Positions 21,769-33,486 of a stretch of 64,000 bases of DNA are shown in pieces. The position numbers were made by a program, and so were the translations under genes. Within the stretch, counting starts at the first letter, position 1. Each line of letters opens with the position of its first letter. The notes beneath the pieces are model-generated. The model saw only the letters and a program-made list of their open reading frames with translations, was not told the DNA's origin and did not search any database. The DNA is from Siphlonurus alternatus (taxonomy: Eukaryota > Arthropoda > Insecta > Ephemeroptera > Siphlonuridae). The stretch covers positions 19,625,482-19,689,481 of the forward strand of contig OX463787.1 in assembly GCA_949825025.1 (NCBI GenBank), written 5' to 3'.

Positions 21769-23427
21769 TTACAGCAGCGGTGCCCTGTCGCGCTGCTGTG
21801 GCCTCCCGTTTCCCGACTGAGCTTTATTAACTTTGCATTGGCTTGCGTAATGGCCAACTTTATTGCAGTTAAAACAAATTATTTTACCGTCTGCTGTGCG
21901 TGATGTTCGATCTGGCCTAGGTTCATAACCTGGAAAAAGTGGGCGAGGTTCAGATCTATTATTTTGTCCCTGATTTTGACGCTCATATCTTGGCTGAAAT
22001 GCATTAAATCGAGGACGGCGATCATAATGATTGAATGTATTATTTTCTCTTCTATTACCTAAAAATCTGTTATAATTTTGAGAATTATTGTTTTGATTGC
22101 GCCTATCAAATATTCTCCTATTAAAATTATTAAATTTTGGTCTCTGTGCTGAAAAATCAAATCTTACATTATGTGATTGACCATTATTCTTATTATTTTC
22201 TGAATCATTTTCTTTGATAGTTTGAGTTAAAATTTTAAGCTCATTCATTTGTTCTGCTAATTTTGTCATTGTTTCAGTTGATTGTTTAATAAACTCTGAA
22301 TTTTTATCTCCCTCACCAAAACTATTAGCTAACATAACTTTTCTCGCGTTTTCTAACACCATCTCTGGAGTGTCATTTTTCATTAACATGACTCCTTTTA
22401 TAATTGTTTTTGATAATCCATGTAAAAGATGTCTAGCTTTATCTTCCTGACTCATTGCAGGGTTAACTAATCGACATAATCTAATTATATCTTGGTAAAA
22501 ACTTTCTACCGACTCTCCCTCTTTTTGAGTTCTGTTACGTAGTTTAAATTCCGCACGATCTATTGGTAACTGTGGCTTGAATTCTTTTTGCAGTGTCTCT
22601 TTTAATGAATTATATGTTATCTCCTCCTCTCCCATAGAAGCTTCATAATTTTCTAGCCAGATTGCTGCTGGGCCACTTAAGAAACATGGTAAAAATCTTG
22701 CTTTTTCAGCATCTGTTTTCCATTTATTTACTCTGCACGCTCTCTCAAAGCGAATCAAAAATTCCTCTACGTCATCATCTAAGCTATTTCTAAACTGTCC
22801 GGGCGACATTTTAAAAGTGACATTATCTGGGGATACCGTAGTTACCGGCTCAGTACCCATTGTGGAATTATTCCCTTGTTGTTCCATATCAGGCATGTTT
22901 TGTAAATTATTTAAATTTTCCCCGTTTGGGTGTAAAATATGAGATAAATCAAGATGTTCTAATGTCAATAATGGAGGTGAATTTAAAGGTGTTGAACTTG
23001 TTCTATCATTATTTGGAAGTTCTATAAAAGTTTGAACAAGCTCTGGAGGGGCTAAAAAATTTGAATTTTCTGATGTTTGTGATAAATTATCTAAATTATC
23101 ATTATTTTGTTCGATATTTCTCTCAGAATTGTTATCATTACTTTCTCCCTCTTCTCTCCTCTCTGGATGACCTAAATTATTTTCATGACCTGATTGTACT
23201 CCACTAGCTTCTTCCTGACCACTAGATTCCTCACTTAAACTAGAAAAAGGGTCGGCTGGATGACTCCTTGAACTACGACCTGGGTTCCAGTTTACTTCTA
23301 TTCCCAAATTTTTAGCATTTTCTAATAATTTTTGTGTTTCTTGTGACTGTTGCTCTTTATTAAAAGTCAAATGTTTTAAAAACTTTCTGAAATTATTACC
23401 TTCCTTGTCGTCCGGATTATCCGACAT
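21769..23427 (-). CDS. gag: Gag polyprotein with CCHC zinc knuckle
   Basis: The ORF has 552 codons. An acidic, Asn-rich N-terminal region is followed by a retrotransposon-gag-type capsid region (about 205-365, including the WLENY and ESVESFYQ motifs). An Arg/Asn/Gln-rich nucleocapsid region follows (about 415-510), then one CCHC knuckle, C518-x2-C521-x4-H526-x4-C531. It packages element RNA and forms the particle. It is the first ORF after a roughly 400-nt leader. Several well-studied Drosophila errantiviruses lack a clear CCHC knuckle, so its presence beside an F-type env is a useful lineage marker. Confidence 0.93.
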   Translation of the reverse strand: MSDNPDDKEGNNFRKFLKHLTFNKEQQSQETQKLLENAKNLGIEVNWNPGRSSRSHPADPFSSLSEESSGQEEASGVQSGHENNLGHPERREEGESNDNNSERNIEQNNDNLDNLSQTSENSNFLAPPELVQTFIELPNNDRTSSTPLNSPPLLTLEHLDLSHILHPNGENLNNLQNMPDMEQQGNNSTMGTEPVTTVSPDNVTFKMSPGQFRNSLDDDVEEFLIRFERACRVNKWKTDAEKARFLPCFLSGPAAIWLENYEASMGEEEITYNSLKETLQKEFKPQLPIDRAEFKLRNRTQKEGESVESFYQDIIRLCRLVNPAMSQEDKARHLLHGLSKTIIKGVMLMKNDTPEMVLENARKVMLANSFGEGDKNSEFIKQSTETMTKLAEQMNELKILTQTIKENDSENNKNNGQSHNVRFDFSAQRPKFNNFNRRIFDRRNQNNNSQNYNRFLGNRRENNTFNHYDRRPRFNAFQPRYERQNQGQNNRSEPRPLFPGYEPRPDRTSRTADGKIICFNCNKVGHYASQCKVNKAQSGNGRPQQRDRAPLL

Positions 23428-23814
23428 TACTTATCATTTTTAAAATTTATTTTAATTAATCCTGTGTAACGTGTCGTATGTTCGGTACATCTAATTTATG
23501 TACTATACTAACAGTTTTAATTTTTCTGAGTTTAATTTTAAAAATGTTTCCGGTTTGGACTTGTATGTAAATAGATCTTATTTTGATACCCTCAATTGTG
23601 TGTACTGATATAATGGCTTCAATCATTGTAATTTATTAAAATCTTGTAAATAATAATAAAGACAGAATACTAATGGAATGGCCATTATTAAGCAAAAACA
23701 TGCACAAAACATTTTTCAAATTTAAATGACTTTATTTGGAAATTTTCAAATATAATGTACGTACTCAGAATTTGAAATAAAATTGTAAAATACGGTCAAA
23801 AAAAAATTTTTAAA
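23428..23814 (-). other. Leader between primer site and gag
   Basis: About 390 nt of AT-rich untranslated leader, probably with packaging signals. No competing ORF was noted. Confidence 0.5.
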
Positions 23815-23831
23815 CACGGTCGCCTCCACCA
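23815..23831 (-). promoter_or_regulatory. Primer-binding site candidate
   Basis: In element orientation TGGTGGAGGCGACCGTG starts 3 nt after the 5' LTR end. The leading TGG pairs with a tRNA CCA end. The priming tRNA was not identified. Confidence 0.55.
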
Positions 23832-23834
23832 AAT

Positions 23835-24526
23835 TGTCACGAGGAATTCTTACTTTTAATGGTCTGTCTATCTTTTCCCCTAATTTCTGTCCATCTCCTT
23901 AATTATCCCTGTTAATAAGAATCCCTATGACACCAGGACCGTAAACCCTACTTACAGGATCATAAGATTGTTTTAAATTATAGACCGTATTCATCCTACA
24001 ATAGTATATTTTATTATACAAATCTCAGAGACACGATACATATGGTTTAGGGAGGCAACTTACATTTCTGACGGTGCTGGCTGGCTCCTAGCGCCGCGGG
24101 CAGGCGGATCAGTCAGTATGCGTTTAGGGCAGCGTGCGTTAACATCACTGTCTGATGATGCAAGAGAGAGGGCGAAGGCCAAGTCTCAACAGTTTTAGTG
24201 TGAATGCCTCGAGTGCAGTGACTGCCTGATCCGCCTGGTGCATCGTCTTATATAGTACACAGCAATACATAAAAATACCCCCGCTCTCGGGTAGACAGCT
24301 AATCGGGCAGAGGACCGACAGGGGTAGAGACTGGTAGGGGTTAATCCAGGATCTTCCTCCCGGGATGGGGTAAGTACACAAAACATCTGTATTTTCTCAT
24401 ATGATTCCTAGTAAACGAGTACTATTGATCCAGTATCTCCCACATACTAAAAATACTAAGACGCAAGGCGGGTTGTAAAATAGAGGTAGTCTAATTTATA
24501 TAAATATAAATTAGACTATCGTCACA
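23835..24526 (-). repeat. 5' LTR
   Basis: 692 bp, TG...CA ends. The 5' terminus carries a near-perfect palindrome, AGTCTAATTTATA paired with TATAAATTAGACT (24488-24517). AATAAA in element orientation lies at 24010-24015. The LTR drives transcription of the element toward lower coordinates. Confidence 0.95.
24247..24254 (-). promoter_or_regulatory. TATA box in the 5' LTR
   Basis: In element orientation TATATAAG is followed about 25 nt later by GGATCAGGCAGTCAC, a plausible initiator region, placing U3 before and R/U5 after it. The 3' LTR has the same sequence at about 9314-9321. Confidence 0.55.
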
Positions 24527-24530
24527 ATAT

Positions 24531-25592
24531 GGAAGCTACATTAGCCCCAAATTAAAATCTACAAATTAGGGAGAAACTTTTCTTATTGTTTGTACGGCTT
24601 TGTCATACACTTCGAGCAGGCCTGAGTGTTAGCAATGCTTTAATTGTGCGTCACTTGCATTGTAAATATAATTTTGTAAGAATTTGAATATATTGTATAT
24701 CTGTTAGCGTCATAATTATATTTCATTGTTATGTTTTTTAATTATAATTATTCAATTGGGCTAAATATTATGGTAAATAAACATATAATTCAATAGAATT
24801 AAATTTAGAATTGTCACTTTATGCTACTTATTATTAATTGCATGTTTTTCCCTCCTAGAATTTGTCTACCATGATTGATCGACCGCTTAAGAGGCCGACC
24901 CTCGACTTGCGAGAGAAAGACTCCTCGTCGGTCAGAGACCCCACGTCACCACGTTCCGACCTGCAAGGAACACACGTGTCTTCTCCAGGTGGGAATATTG
25001 TACACTTCTGGGCTGGCTGAATGTTATCTCTGCTCGGGTTATGCATTAAGATGCAATTCAATGGAACGATGTCACGCGAGGTTTGGCGGGGCGAGAAAAG
25101 TGCACTTGTAGTGAATCCGTGTGGCGGCCATATTGGCAAGGATAAATCACAGTGCTATTAAATCGTTGCGGAAAAGCGATTTCTTCTCGTTAATTTCATA
25201 CGATTTTTCTGCAAGTGCGTTTTTCTCGTCCCGCCATGCCTCACGCGCAACATTGCTCTATGGAAGAGCGGTTTTACTCTCACTTTCTCCGCCATCTTAT
25301 AGCCTCTGCATTTTAATGTATTAAGAAGTATTGAGTTTGACAAAATTTCACGATGGCAGGAGACGTTTGAATTATCATAAATATTTTACATCTGCTACAA
25401 CTGTCAGTTTTGAATGCAATTATTAATTTTTTAATTTCTAGCATTTCTCTAAGAAGGAATGAATCAATTGAAAAATACAGATTTTTAATTGGTTTGAATG
25501 AAACTTCGCGTGAGAATGTATCATTTGATTTTTATCCATACTGAGCACCATTAGTTCACAATTCACGAAAACAAATGATAACGAAAATCTTA
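24531..25592. other. Duplicated non-coding block with cassettes b and c
   Basis: Shared with 60926-61983 in segment C. Cassette b (about 24870-25015; contains GACCCCACGTCACCACG and GGTGGGAATATTGTACACTT) recurs at 27515-27680 and 30655-30835. Cassette c is an inverted repeat (25061-25263) whose arms carry TGGCGGGG/CCCGCC and surround GGCGGCCATATTGG; it recurs at 27730-27928 and 61454-61658. Short ORFs in both cassettes are shadows. Confidence 0.6.
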
Positions 25593-25804
25593 GGCCGGTC
25601 GCAGACAGGATCGCATGATTTCGCTATTTCTACGATCGTAAGCTTACGATTGTATATTTCTCATTTAGAACCGGTTCTAAATTTCTTATCATACGACAGC
25701 AGTCGATACGAAGCTGTGTGTGCGCTCACATGCAGCTGATCGCATAGCTTCTTATTTTTTTTATCATTCGCTGTGAAATCATGCGATTTTGTCTGCGATC
25801 TGCC
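25593..25804. mobile_element. PIF/Harbinger-type MITE with TTA target duplication
   Basis: It starts GGCCGGTCGCAGACAGGATC and ends with an imperfect inverse (GTCTGCGATCTGCC). TTA flanks it at 25590-25592 and 25805-25807. The 3-bp TWA duplication suggests PIF/Harbinger. It has 212 bp and no ORF. It is present in both A and C, so it predates the duplication. Confidence 0.78.
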
Positions 25805-25965
25805 TTATAGTCCTGCAACATGCGACACTTTTGTGCTAAAACAGTTGCCTATATACATTACAGTGAAACTTATCTCATGACGTCACATCATACACTTCTC
25901 GACATCTCGAACGTTACGTCTGCTCTCATTCTACCCCGCCATGTTACTTGTAACTTGTCAACACT

Positions 25966-26075
25966 CACTACGTTCACATGACGGTGTTTAATATGGATCC
26001 GTTGACGACGGATAATGTTATTCTTATGGGGCATCGTCAACGAATACGTATTATAAACATCGTCATTTGAAGGAT
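25966..26075. repeat. Palindromic cassette shared with two other sites
   Basis: TTCACATGACGGTGTTTAAT at the left and its diverged inverse at the right enclose GACGACGGATAATGTTATTC. The cassette also occupies the interior of the MITE at 27-390 (about 139-245) and 62366-62474, and half of it occurs at 28797-28855. Confidence 0.6.
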
Positions 26076-26259
26076 GTAGAGGAGTCTTGCAAACAAACAT
26101 TTTTGTATTCAGTTTGCGGATTACGGCCATTAAAGAAAACATTTGTTTGAATTATAAGGGAATGTCAAGCAAAATCTATTTCAATGGAAAAACGTTGTTA
26201 TTTTTTATTGCAAATTTTGATTCAAGATCTCGTGATAAATTTGTTCCAATATTTTAATC

Positions 26260-26480
26260 CCTAGTTGAAAAAATTCGTCTTCAACTCATTCTTTACACGT
26301 CGATAACTAATCTTTTTACTTTTAAAACACGTCTTATTTCCTTTTCGCTTAAAAAGAGGATGAAATGAAGACAATATTTCTAACAATTTTTGCTCAAGGT
26401 AAAAAGACGTAATCTCGTCTTTTCCCCTCTTCATTCCTCTAAAATGGTGCAAACTAGGATTATAACCAAAGACGAGAGGA
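26260..26480. repeat. Dispersed arm repeat of the long-TIR family
   Basis: It matches 29050-29255, 1690-1910, 41218-41420 and 49268-49470, and inverted copies at 39290-39440 and 48660-48880. Landmarks are CAACTCAT...TTTACACGTC and AATGGTGCAAA. The 63-codon minus-strand frame here is poorly conserved between copies and is not a gene. Confidence 0.55.
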
Positions 26481-27157
26481 GAGTTTAATAGCTAATAAAA
26501 GATAAAATTTATTTCAACGCACCACCGGCCCTTTTAATCGAACTGCAAGTCGCTGTTTCTTTTATAATTTTTTTCACTGAATAAAAGGGAAACATTTTAC
26601 AGGACTATGACGTCAGCGCAACTTTAATCTCGATTTTGTGTGTTTCAAAGCTAGTATGAAATATTCACATGCAACGCTCTTAATTACAATAATCGCTATA
26701 TTTGACCACGGATGTATACATGACGTTAAACACATGTTAATTCAAAATTCAAGTGGCGAAAATGTCCCCCCCCCCCTTTTTCAGTAAAAAATTTCAACTT
26801 TCATCCTATTTTCTCTTTGCTGGAACGTTCGGCTTTGTCATACACTTCGAGGCAGCCTGAATGTCACCACTGCTGTCCTTGTGGGTCTCTCACCTTGTCA
26901 ATATAAATATTTAACCGTTTGAACGACAAAATTTAATATAAAAAAATACAACCTCCATAAATATGAATGAATTATGTAACTTTTATTTTGCTTGGAATTT
27001 TTCGTTATTAGTGCATGAAAAATGGCAATCAAAACAAACAAATCGTGCATTTTTAGTTAGGAAACAAATTCGTAATATATAATTTTAATGTATTTACGAA
27101 TATTTGAAGAGAAATTAAATGGGATTCACTCATTTTATACATTAGAATATTAAATTT

Positions 27158-28787
27158 GGATTTTTATGAGCGACAACGGCGATGCGGCGTGATTTTGACG
27201 CAAAAGCTTTGAAATCCAATGAGGCGAGCGAATTCGCCCTATATATTTCCTTAATAGTAAGCATTTTTATTTTAATCGCCAAATATGACCAGCAATGGAT
27301 ACTACAGCAAGTGCGCATTATTCGCGTCACAGGCTGGAAATCACTCATGAAAATCCAACTTAATACTGTATATTTGGTATTGAGATTCCTAATTCATTAA
27401 ATCTAATTTTTCTTTTTAAATTTTGAATTAACTATCCTAAAATATAAATGAAGCATAATGATTCACTACAGCCAAATTAATTTTAATTTCTTCCTCCTAT
27501 AGCACTCGTCTGTCCACCCTCATGATCGCTCGAGAGGTCGCCCCACCAGACGCCTGGTGGACAATTTACGAAGCCCCCAGCAAAGACTCCTCGCCGGTCA
27601 GAGACCCCACGTCACCACGATCTTTCGACCTGCGAGGATCACACGTGTCTTCTCCAGGTGGGAATATTGTACACTTCTGGGCAAGCCGAATAATATCTCT
27701 GCTCGGGTTATGCATTTAGGTGCTTTTTCATGGAGCGATGTCACGCGAGGCTTGGCGGGGCAAGAAAAGCGCACTTGCAGTGAAACCGTATGGCGGCCAT
27801 ATTGGTGAGGAAAAATGGCGGTGCTATTAAATTGCGGCGGGAAAGTGATTTCTCGTCACAAATTTCATACGATTTTACTGTAAGTGCGCTTTTCCTTCCC
27901 CGCCAAGCTTGGCGTAACATCGCTCCATAGAAAAGCGGTTTTACACTCAATCCCCCCGCCATCTTATAGCCTATATACGTGAAATTATTGTGAATTAATG
28001 AGTTTGATGAAATTTCATAACGACAGGATACGTTTAATTATCAAAAATATTTTACATCTGCTACAACTGTCAGTTTTGAACGCCATGTTAAATTTTTGTA
28101 ATTTATAGCATTTCTTTTATATATAAGCAGGAATGAAGTTTGTCAATTAAAAAATACATATTTTTAGTTACTTTCATGCGAATATATCATTTGATTTTTA
28201 TTTTTCTTACTGAAAATTGAGTGATATTCGTTCACAGTTCAGGAAGACAAAATTAGTAAACCAAACATTAAGACCTCAGTTGATTGAGATCTTGGAATAA
28301 GCCCCCTTAAATGCTACAAGATTTGTAGAGAACTTGCCATAATGGGTGGCATGTAAATTTAGAAGTGGAGCAATCTTATCAGTTTTGAGTTAAACTGAAG
28401 GTAGAAATTTAACATGGGCCTTATGAACGGAAACCAGGATTGGTAATGTTGTAAGGAAATTGCCCCTCGGATTTGCTCAAACCATTAGCGAATAAGTTTT
28501 AGAGCACACTCAAATTTTTAAAATTTATTTCATTCGATTCCTTTTCACTGAAGTTTCTTTTCGCTCGCGTTACCGAGTTTAAAGACGCATTTAAATGACG
28601 ATTTTTATCATGCGACGCGACACGAATAATGCGCATTTGCTGTAACATCCATTGGCAGCCATTTTGGGCGATGAAAAGAAAAAGAGCATCTTAATTAACG
28701 CGTTTACCGGCGAATTCGCCACAACATAGGATTTCATAGCTTTTACGTCAAATCGCGCCGCATCGCCGTTGTCGCTCATGAAAATCC
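27158..28787. mobile_element. Element with roughly 190-bp terminal inverted repeats (member 1)
   Basis: The left arm (27158-27345), starting GGATTTTTATGAGCGACAAC, is inverted at 28593-28787. The arms include GCGATGCGGCG and TACAGCAA.TGCGCATTA. The interior carries cassettes b and c and no ORF. A related arm pair bounds 30303-33284, and a further left arm lies at 63559-63746. Probably a non-autonomous DNA transposon. Confidence 0.6.
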
Positions 28788-29049
28788 ACCTTTAGAATAA
28801 CATTATCCGTCGTCAGAACGAATACGTATTATAAACACCGTCATTTGATCGAAGTAGAGGAGTCTTGCAAACAAACATTTTTGTATTCAGTTTGCGGATT
28901 ACGGCCATGTAAGAAAACATTTGTTTGAATTATAAGGGATTAATGTCAAGTATAGAATAATTAATGAATCAAAGGAAAAACATGATTATTTTTTTATTGC
29001 AAATTTTGATATTAATACAAGATCTCGTGATAATTTTGTTCCAACATTT

Positions 29050-29255
29050 TAATCCCTAGTTGAAAAAAATACGTCTTCAACTCATCCTTTACACGTCTAA
29101 ATCTAATCTTTTTACCTCTAAAACAAATCTTATTTCCTCTTCGCTCACAGTGAGGATGAAATTAAGACAAATTTCTAACATTTCATGCTCAGGAAGAGGT
29201 AAAAAGACGTAATCTCGTCTTTTTCCTCTTCTTATCTCTAAAATGGTGCAAAATA
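29050..29255. repeat. Dispersed arm repeat of the long-TIR family
   Basis: Same family as 26260-26480, with landmarks CCTAGTTGAAAAAAATACGT and AAATGGTGCAAAATAGG. Non-coding. Confidence 0.5.
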
Positions 29256-29536
29256 GGATTACCAAAGACGAGAGGAGAGTTTTATAGCGAACAAAAGATG
29301 AAAATTATATCAACGCAACGCTGGCCATTATAATTGAGCTGCAAGTCGCTGTTTCATTTATAATTTTTTTCACTGAATCAAAGAGAGACACGTTACAAGA
29401 CTATGACGTCACAGCATCTTTAATCTCGACGTCGTTTCATAACTATATAGTGTTAAATATTTGCAGACAAAGCTCTTAATTACAATAATCTCTCAAATTA
29501 TATTCGACCGTGGCTGTACCCTCAATAATGCACATG

Positions 29537-29897
29537 TTAAGGTAGAGATAACACACCCAACGTTAATAAAAATCCCATTCATAAAAATTAAGAAAAAAAA
29601 AATAAAATGTTCTCCTTTACATATCTTATCCGTAGGTAAAATATCAGGTGTACAGTAACGAGCTAGTTTTCGAGTTATTAATTATTAAAGTTGACTAATT
29701 TAAATAAACATGGAAGTTCGATTTCTCCATGTTAAATTAGTCAACTTTAAAAATTAATAACTAAAAAACTAGCTCGTTTTTATGTATGCCTGATATTTTA
29801 CCTACTGATAGTGGGATAGAGGAGAACATTTTATTTTTTTTTCATAACTTTTATGAAGGGGATTTTTATTAACATTGGGTGTGTTATCTCTAACTTA
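29537..29897. mobile_element. Foldback element, family delta (member 1)
   Basis: TTAAGGTAGAGATAACACAC at the left is inverted at the right (GTGTGTTATCTCTAACTTAA). The arms extend inward through TTAATAAAAATCCC, GTTCTCCT, AACGAGCTAGTTTT and AAAGTTGACTAATTT. Member 2 lies at 36057-36400. The small ORF within it is a shadow. Confidence 0.75.
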
Positions 29898-30879
29898 ATT
29901 AAAAATTAAACTCCCCCCCCCCTCTTTTTCAATAAAAAATTTCAACTTTCATCCTATTTTCTCTTTGCTGGAACGTACGGCTGTGTCATACACTTCGAGG
30001 CAACCTGAATGTCACCACTGCTGTCATTGTGGGTCTCTCACCTTGTTAATAAAAACGTAACCGTTTGAACGTCAAAATTTATATTAAAAAAAATGTAGCC
30101 TCCATAAAAATGATTGAATTATGTAACTTTTATTTAAGTTGGAATTTTTTGTTTTTAGTGCATGAAAAATGGCAAGCAAAACAATCATATCACGCGTTTT
30201 TAATTAGTAAAAAAAATTGTAATACATGACATTATTTTATTGTATTTAGACTAGTTGAAGAGAAATTAAATGGTATTCACTCGCTTCATACATTAGAACA
30301 TTAAAGGCGGATTTTCATGAGCGACAACGGTGATGCAACGCAATTTTGACTTAAAAGCTGCGAAATCCTCTGCGGCAAGTGATTAAATCACCGAATATCG
30401 CGTTAAGAACGATGATCTTTTTCTTTTAATCGCCAAATAAATCCGACAGTAGATGTTACAGCAAGTGCGCATTATTCGCGTCGCAGGCTGGAAATCAATC
30501 ATGAAACACCACCTTAATTTTGTATATTTGGTATTGAGATTCCCAATTTATTAAATGTAACTTTTTTTTAAATTTTGAATTAACTATCCTAAAATATAAA
30601 TGCCATGAAGTATAATGATTCACCACAGCTAAATTAATTTGTAACCTCCTAGCACTCGTCTGTCCACCCTCACGATTGCTCGAGAGGTCACCCCACCAGC
30701 CATGCGGTGGACAATTTTTACGAACCCTCCCAGCAAAGACTCCTCGCCGGTCAGAGACCCCACGTCACCACGATTGTTCGTCCTGCAAGGATCACACGTG
30801 TCTTCTCCAGGTGGGAATATTGTACACTTCTGGGCAGACCGAATGATAGCTACACTTTTACTTTGCACTAACTTGTAAG

Positions 30880-31257
30880 GGTAAGGTAACATGAAACAGC
30901 TGATCGACGTAGTCCCATTTGATTAACATGTAATCCTTAGCAACCTCATAAAAATTCTGAATTATTTTTTAGATAACCCTCGGCACCAAAAAATTGCAGA
31001 AAAAAATCAAAACAATCGGATGTGACGATTTTTTTTAATTAACTTTTTCAAGTTTTTTTTAAATGGCTCTCCCATGGAGAGCTAAAGTAAAAATTGAAAT
31101 TAAAAAACTCAGCTCGTTCAATTGTTTTGAAAATTTTTCTGCAACTTTTTTTTGCCAAGAACTGTCTCTTAGAAGAAAACAGAATTTTTATGAGGTTGCT
31201 AAGGTTTACATGTTAATCAAATGGAAATATGTCAATCAGCTGTTTCGTCTTACCATA
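30880..31257. mobile_element. Foldback element, family alpha (copy 2)
   Basis: The arms share GTCCCATTTGATTAACATGT and GAAACAGCTGATC with their inverses at 31195-31257. The homologue is at 531-917. The 72-codon ORF within the right arm is a shadow. Confidence 0.65.
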
Positions 31258-33098
31258 CACAAAGGGACAGGGGACCATTAAAATAATTATTTTTTAATCA
31301 AACGTTACCCATCAACTGAGTATGAATACATGCCGCACGGTGGCGAGTGCCCCAGAAAGCGCCTTATGAATAGCGCGACCGGAAGAACGTGACGTCACGT
31401 CCATCGCCTGGCAACACTGCTACCTCTTCTCCATGTAACTCAATCCCCCTTTCTCCCGCCCAGCCGTACTCAGTGCGATGTTGCCTGTGCAATTGACCTG
31501 CGGCTCTCTATATTTAATTAATTATTATATATTTAGGGGATGTTCCGAAAATGAAAATTTTCTCATTTCTTTTTGCATTAAAGTATTTTATAGTAATTTT
31601 TTAAACATTCATGATTGCATTGTCCTACGTCCCTTTAAAGAGCCAAGTAGGTAATACACAAGAACTATTTACTACGAAGACGGCCTGACTTTTTTGCCGC
31701 CATTCGGTTAACATTTCCTTAACCCAGTGACGTCACGACCTTGACTTTTCTAGCGCATTTGATTGGCCTAGAGTCAGCTACAAAGATACCGCGGTCAAAG
31801 ATGCCGCTTTATTAGCCATCTGTCAAATCTGTCAAGCTGTCAAATCTTAGACGTCATCAAAGAAGCCGCCCGAGCACGTGGCTCATTTAGCGGACTTCCC
31901 CGAAGGTTGGCGAGAAATGTTGAGTATCGAGGTTCTTCAATAAGTTGTTCTAGGCCGTCCTCCAGTATATAGTCGTTAGGCAATACACGCAGTTGTGACG
32001 TTAAGCAAGTCATTTGAAACAGCCTATATGTGAAATATTGGTGAATATTTTGACTTAAGTTTGTGAAAGCGTAATATTAGGATCACAGAGGCTTCAAGTC
32101 AGCTGATTTTGCGGTGTTCCATCGTTTTATCCTAACATTTAAAACACATGAAATTGCTTTTTTTGGCTTTAAATATTTTTTTTTGCAAAGAAAATTAAAA
32201 CATAAGTTCTTAATTCATAATTAGATGATCCTAAACCGAAAATAGGGGTGAGGATGGAGAAGTTTCAAATCAACAGCTTTAATAATTATTACTGTGAGAA
32301 AAATTTATATTTCAAATTTTTTAACATGTTCCTTTTGTATGAAAATAATCCGGCAGTGAATAAATGAAAAATCTTCTAAACGTCTAACGAAATAAAGTGA
32401 CGTAATATTGTATTAATAGCATTTTTAAAAAGAGGTTAAACATTGCCAATAAAGGGAATTTCTTGAACATTTTGAATGCAAGTTTGAGTAATATTTATAA
32501 TTTTTATTATATGACACATATTCTTTACACAAATTGTAAATTAAAATTTATTTTTAGGTTTTTAGGTAATTTAAGAATTAAAAAAACAATTTAACTATTG
32601 TGAGCGTCAGCCTAAATCAATAATAATTGTAATATACGTGACTATTGCATTAGAGACCTGGTTCGCGCATTCGTATTTATTTTTTTTTACAAGGATATAC
32701 CCCTAAGAGCTTAAACCTCGCGGTGGGTTAATGGGTATTGATAAGATATGAAAAAATGGTGGCCACGGCCTGTTACATGTCCCAGCATTCGCTGAGGTGA
32801 GACTGAGGGAACCGTGGAAAACCTCAGTTAGGACTGCACCTCTACTTTTTTTCAATGGACCAAAGCTATGTCCAAATCCTGGGGAACCACACACAAGTGC
32901 ATCACTGCACTGGCTGGAAAGCGAGACAAATTTACCCCAGGGAGGGAACAATGTGATTTTTACTTGAAATTGTCACCAATCCAAGTACTAACCAGGTACG
33001 AAATTTCTTGACTTCGGTGATCTAACGAGAACCGGTCAATGCACTGCGACACGCTCGAAATTTTAATTTGTAACTCTTAAGGTTGAATCACATGGTGA
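31258..33098. other. Mostly unique non-coding stretch
   Basis: No gene is recognised. CTGAGGGAACCGTGGAAAAC and the following CTCAG (32803-32827) match the hairpin motif at 1360-1383. TGACGTCA occurs near 31391 and 31729. Confidence 0.35.
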
Positions 33099-33486
33099 TT
33101 TTTATCATGCGACGCGACGCGATTAATGCGCACTAGCTGTAACATTCATTGGCGGCCATATTTGGCGATTAAAAGAAAAAGAGCACCGTAATTAACGCGA
33201 TTTCCAGTGAATTCGCCACCACATGGGATTTCACAGCTTCTAAGTCAAAATCGCGTCGCATCGCCGTTGTCGCCGTCCGCCTTTGGCATGTAATTTGCTC
33301 CTGTGATACTTCAGTGTGTAAATAGCTGCCAACTGTACATTTTTACAGGGCAAATTATCTCTCACTATGGAGATTGAAAGAAAATGATTATTCGAAAAGA
33401 AAAAAAAAGTGGAGGAATTGAATAGCAAATATTAGTACAGGATCTCGTGTGATGATTATGGACAAGTAGCATAACTTTTTTATAGT

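Larger units (their letters stand above)
30303..33284. mobile_element. Inverted-repeat-bounded composite element (member 2)
   Basis: AAAGGCGGATTTTCATGAGC at the left is mirrored at the right end (about 33099-33284, ending CCGTCCGCCTTT). The arms match those of 27158-28787. The roughly 3 kb interior holds cassette b, the alpha foldback at 30880-31257 and otherwise unique sequence without a credible gene (31260-33090). Whether this is one element or two coincidentally oriented arms is uncertain. Confidence 0.4.

Noticed and set aside
29461..29658. 65-codon ORF
   Set aside because: Lies in a foldback arm (family delta) and is not maintained in the second member.
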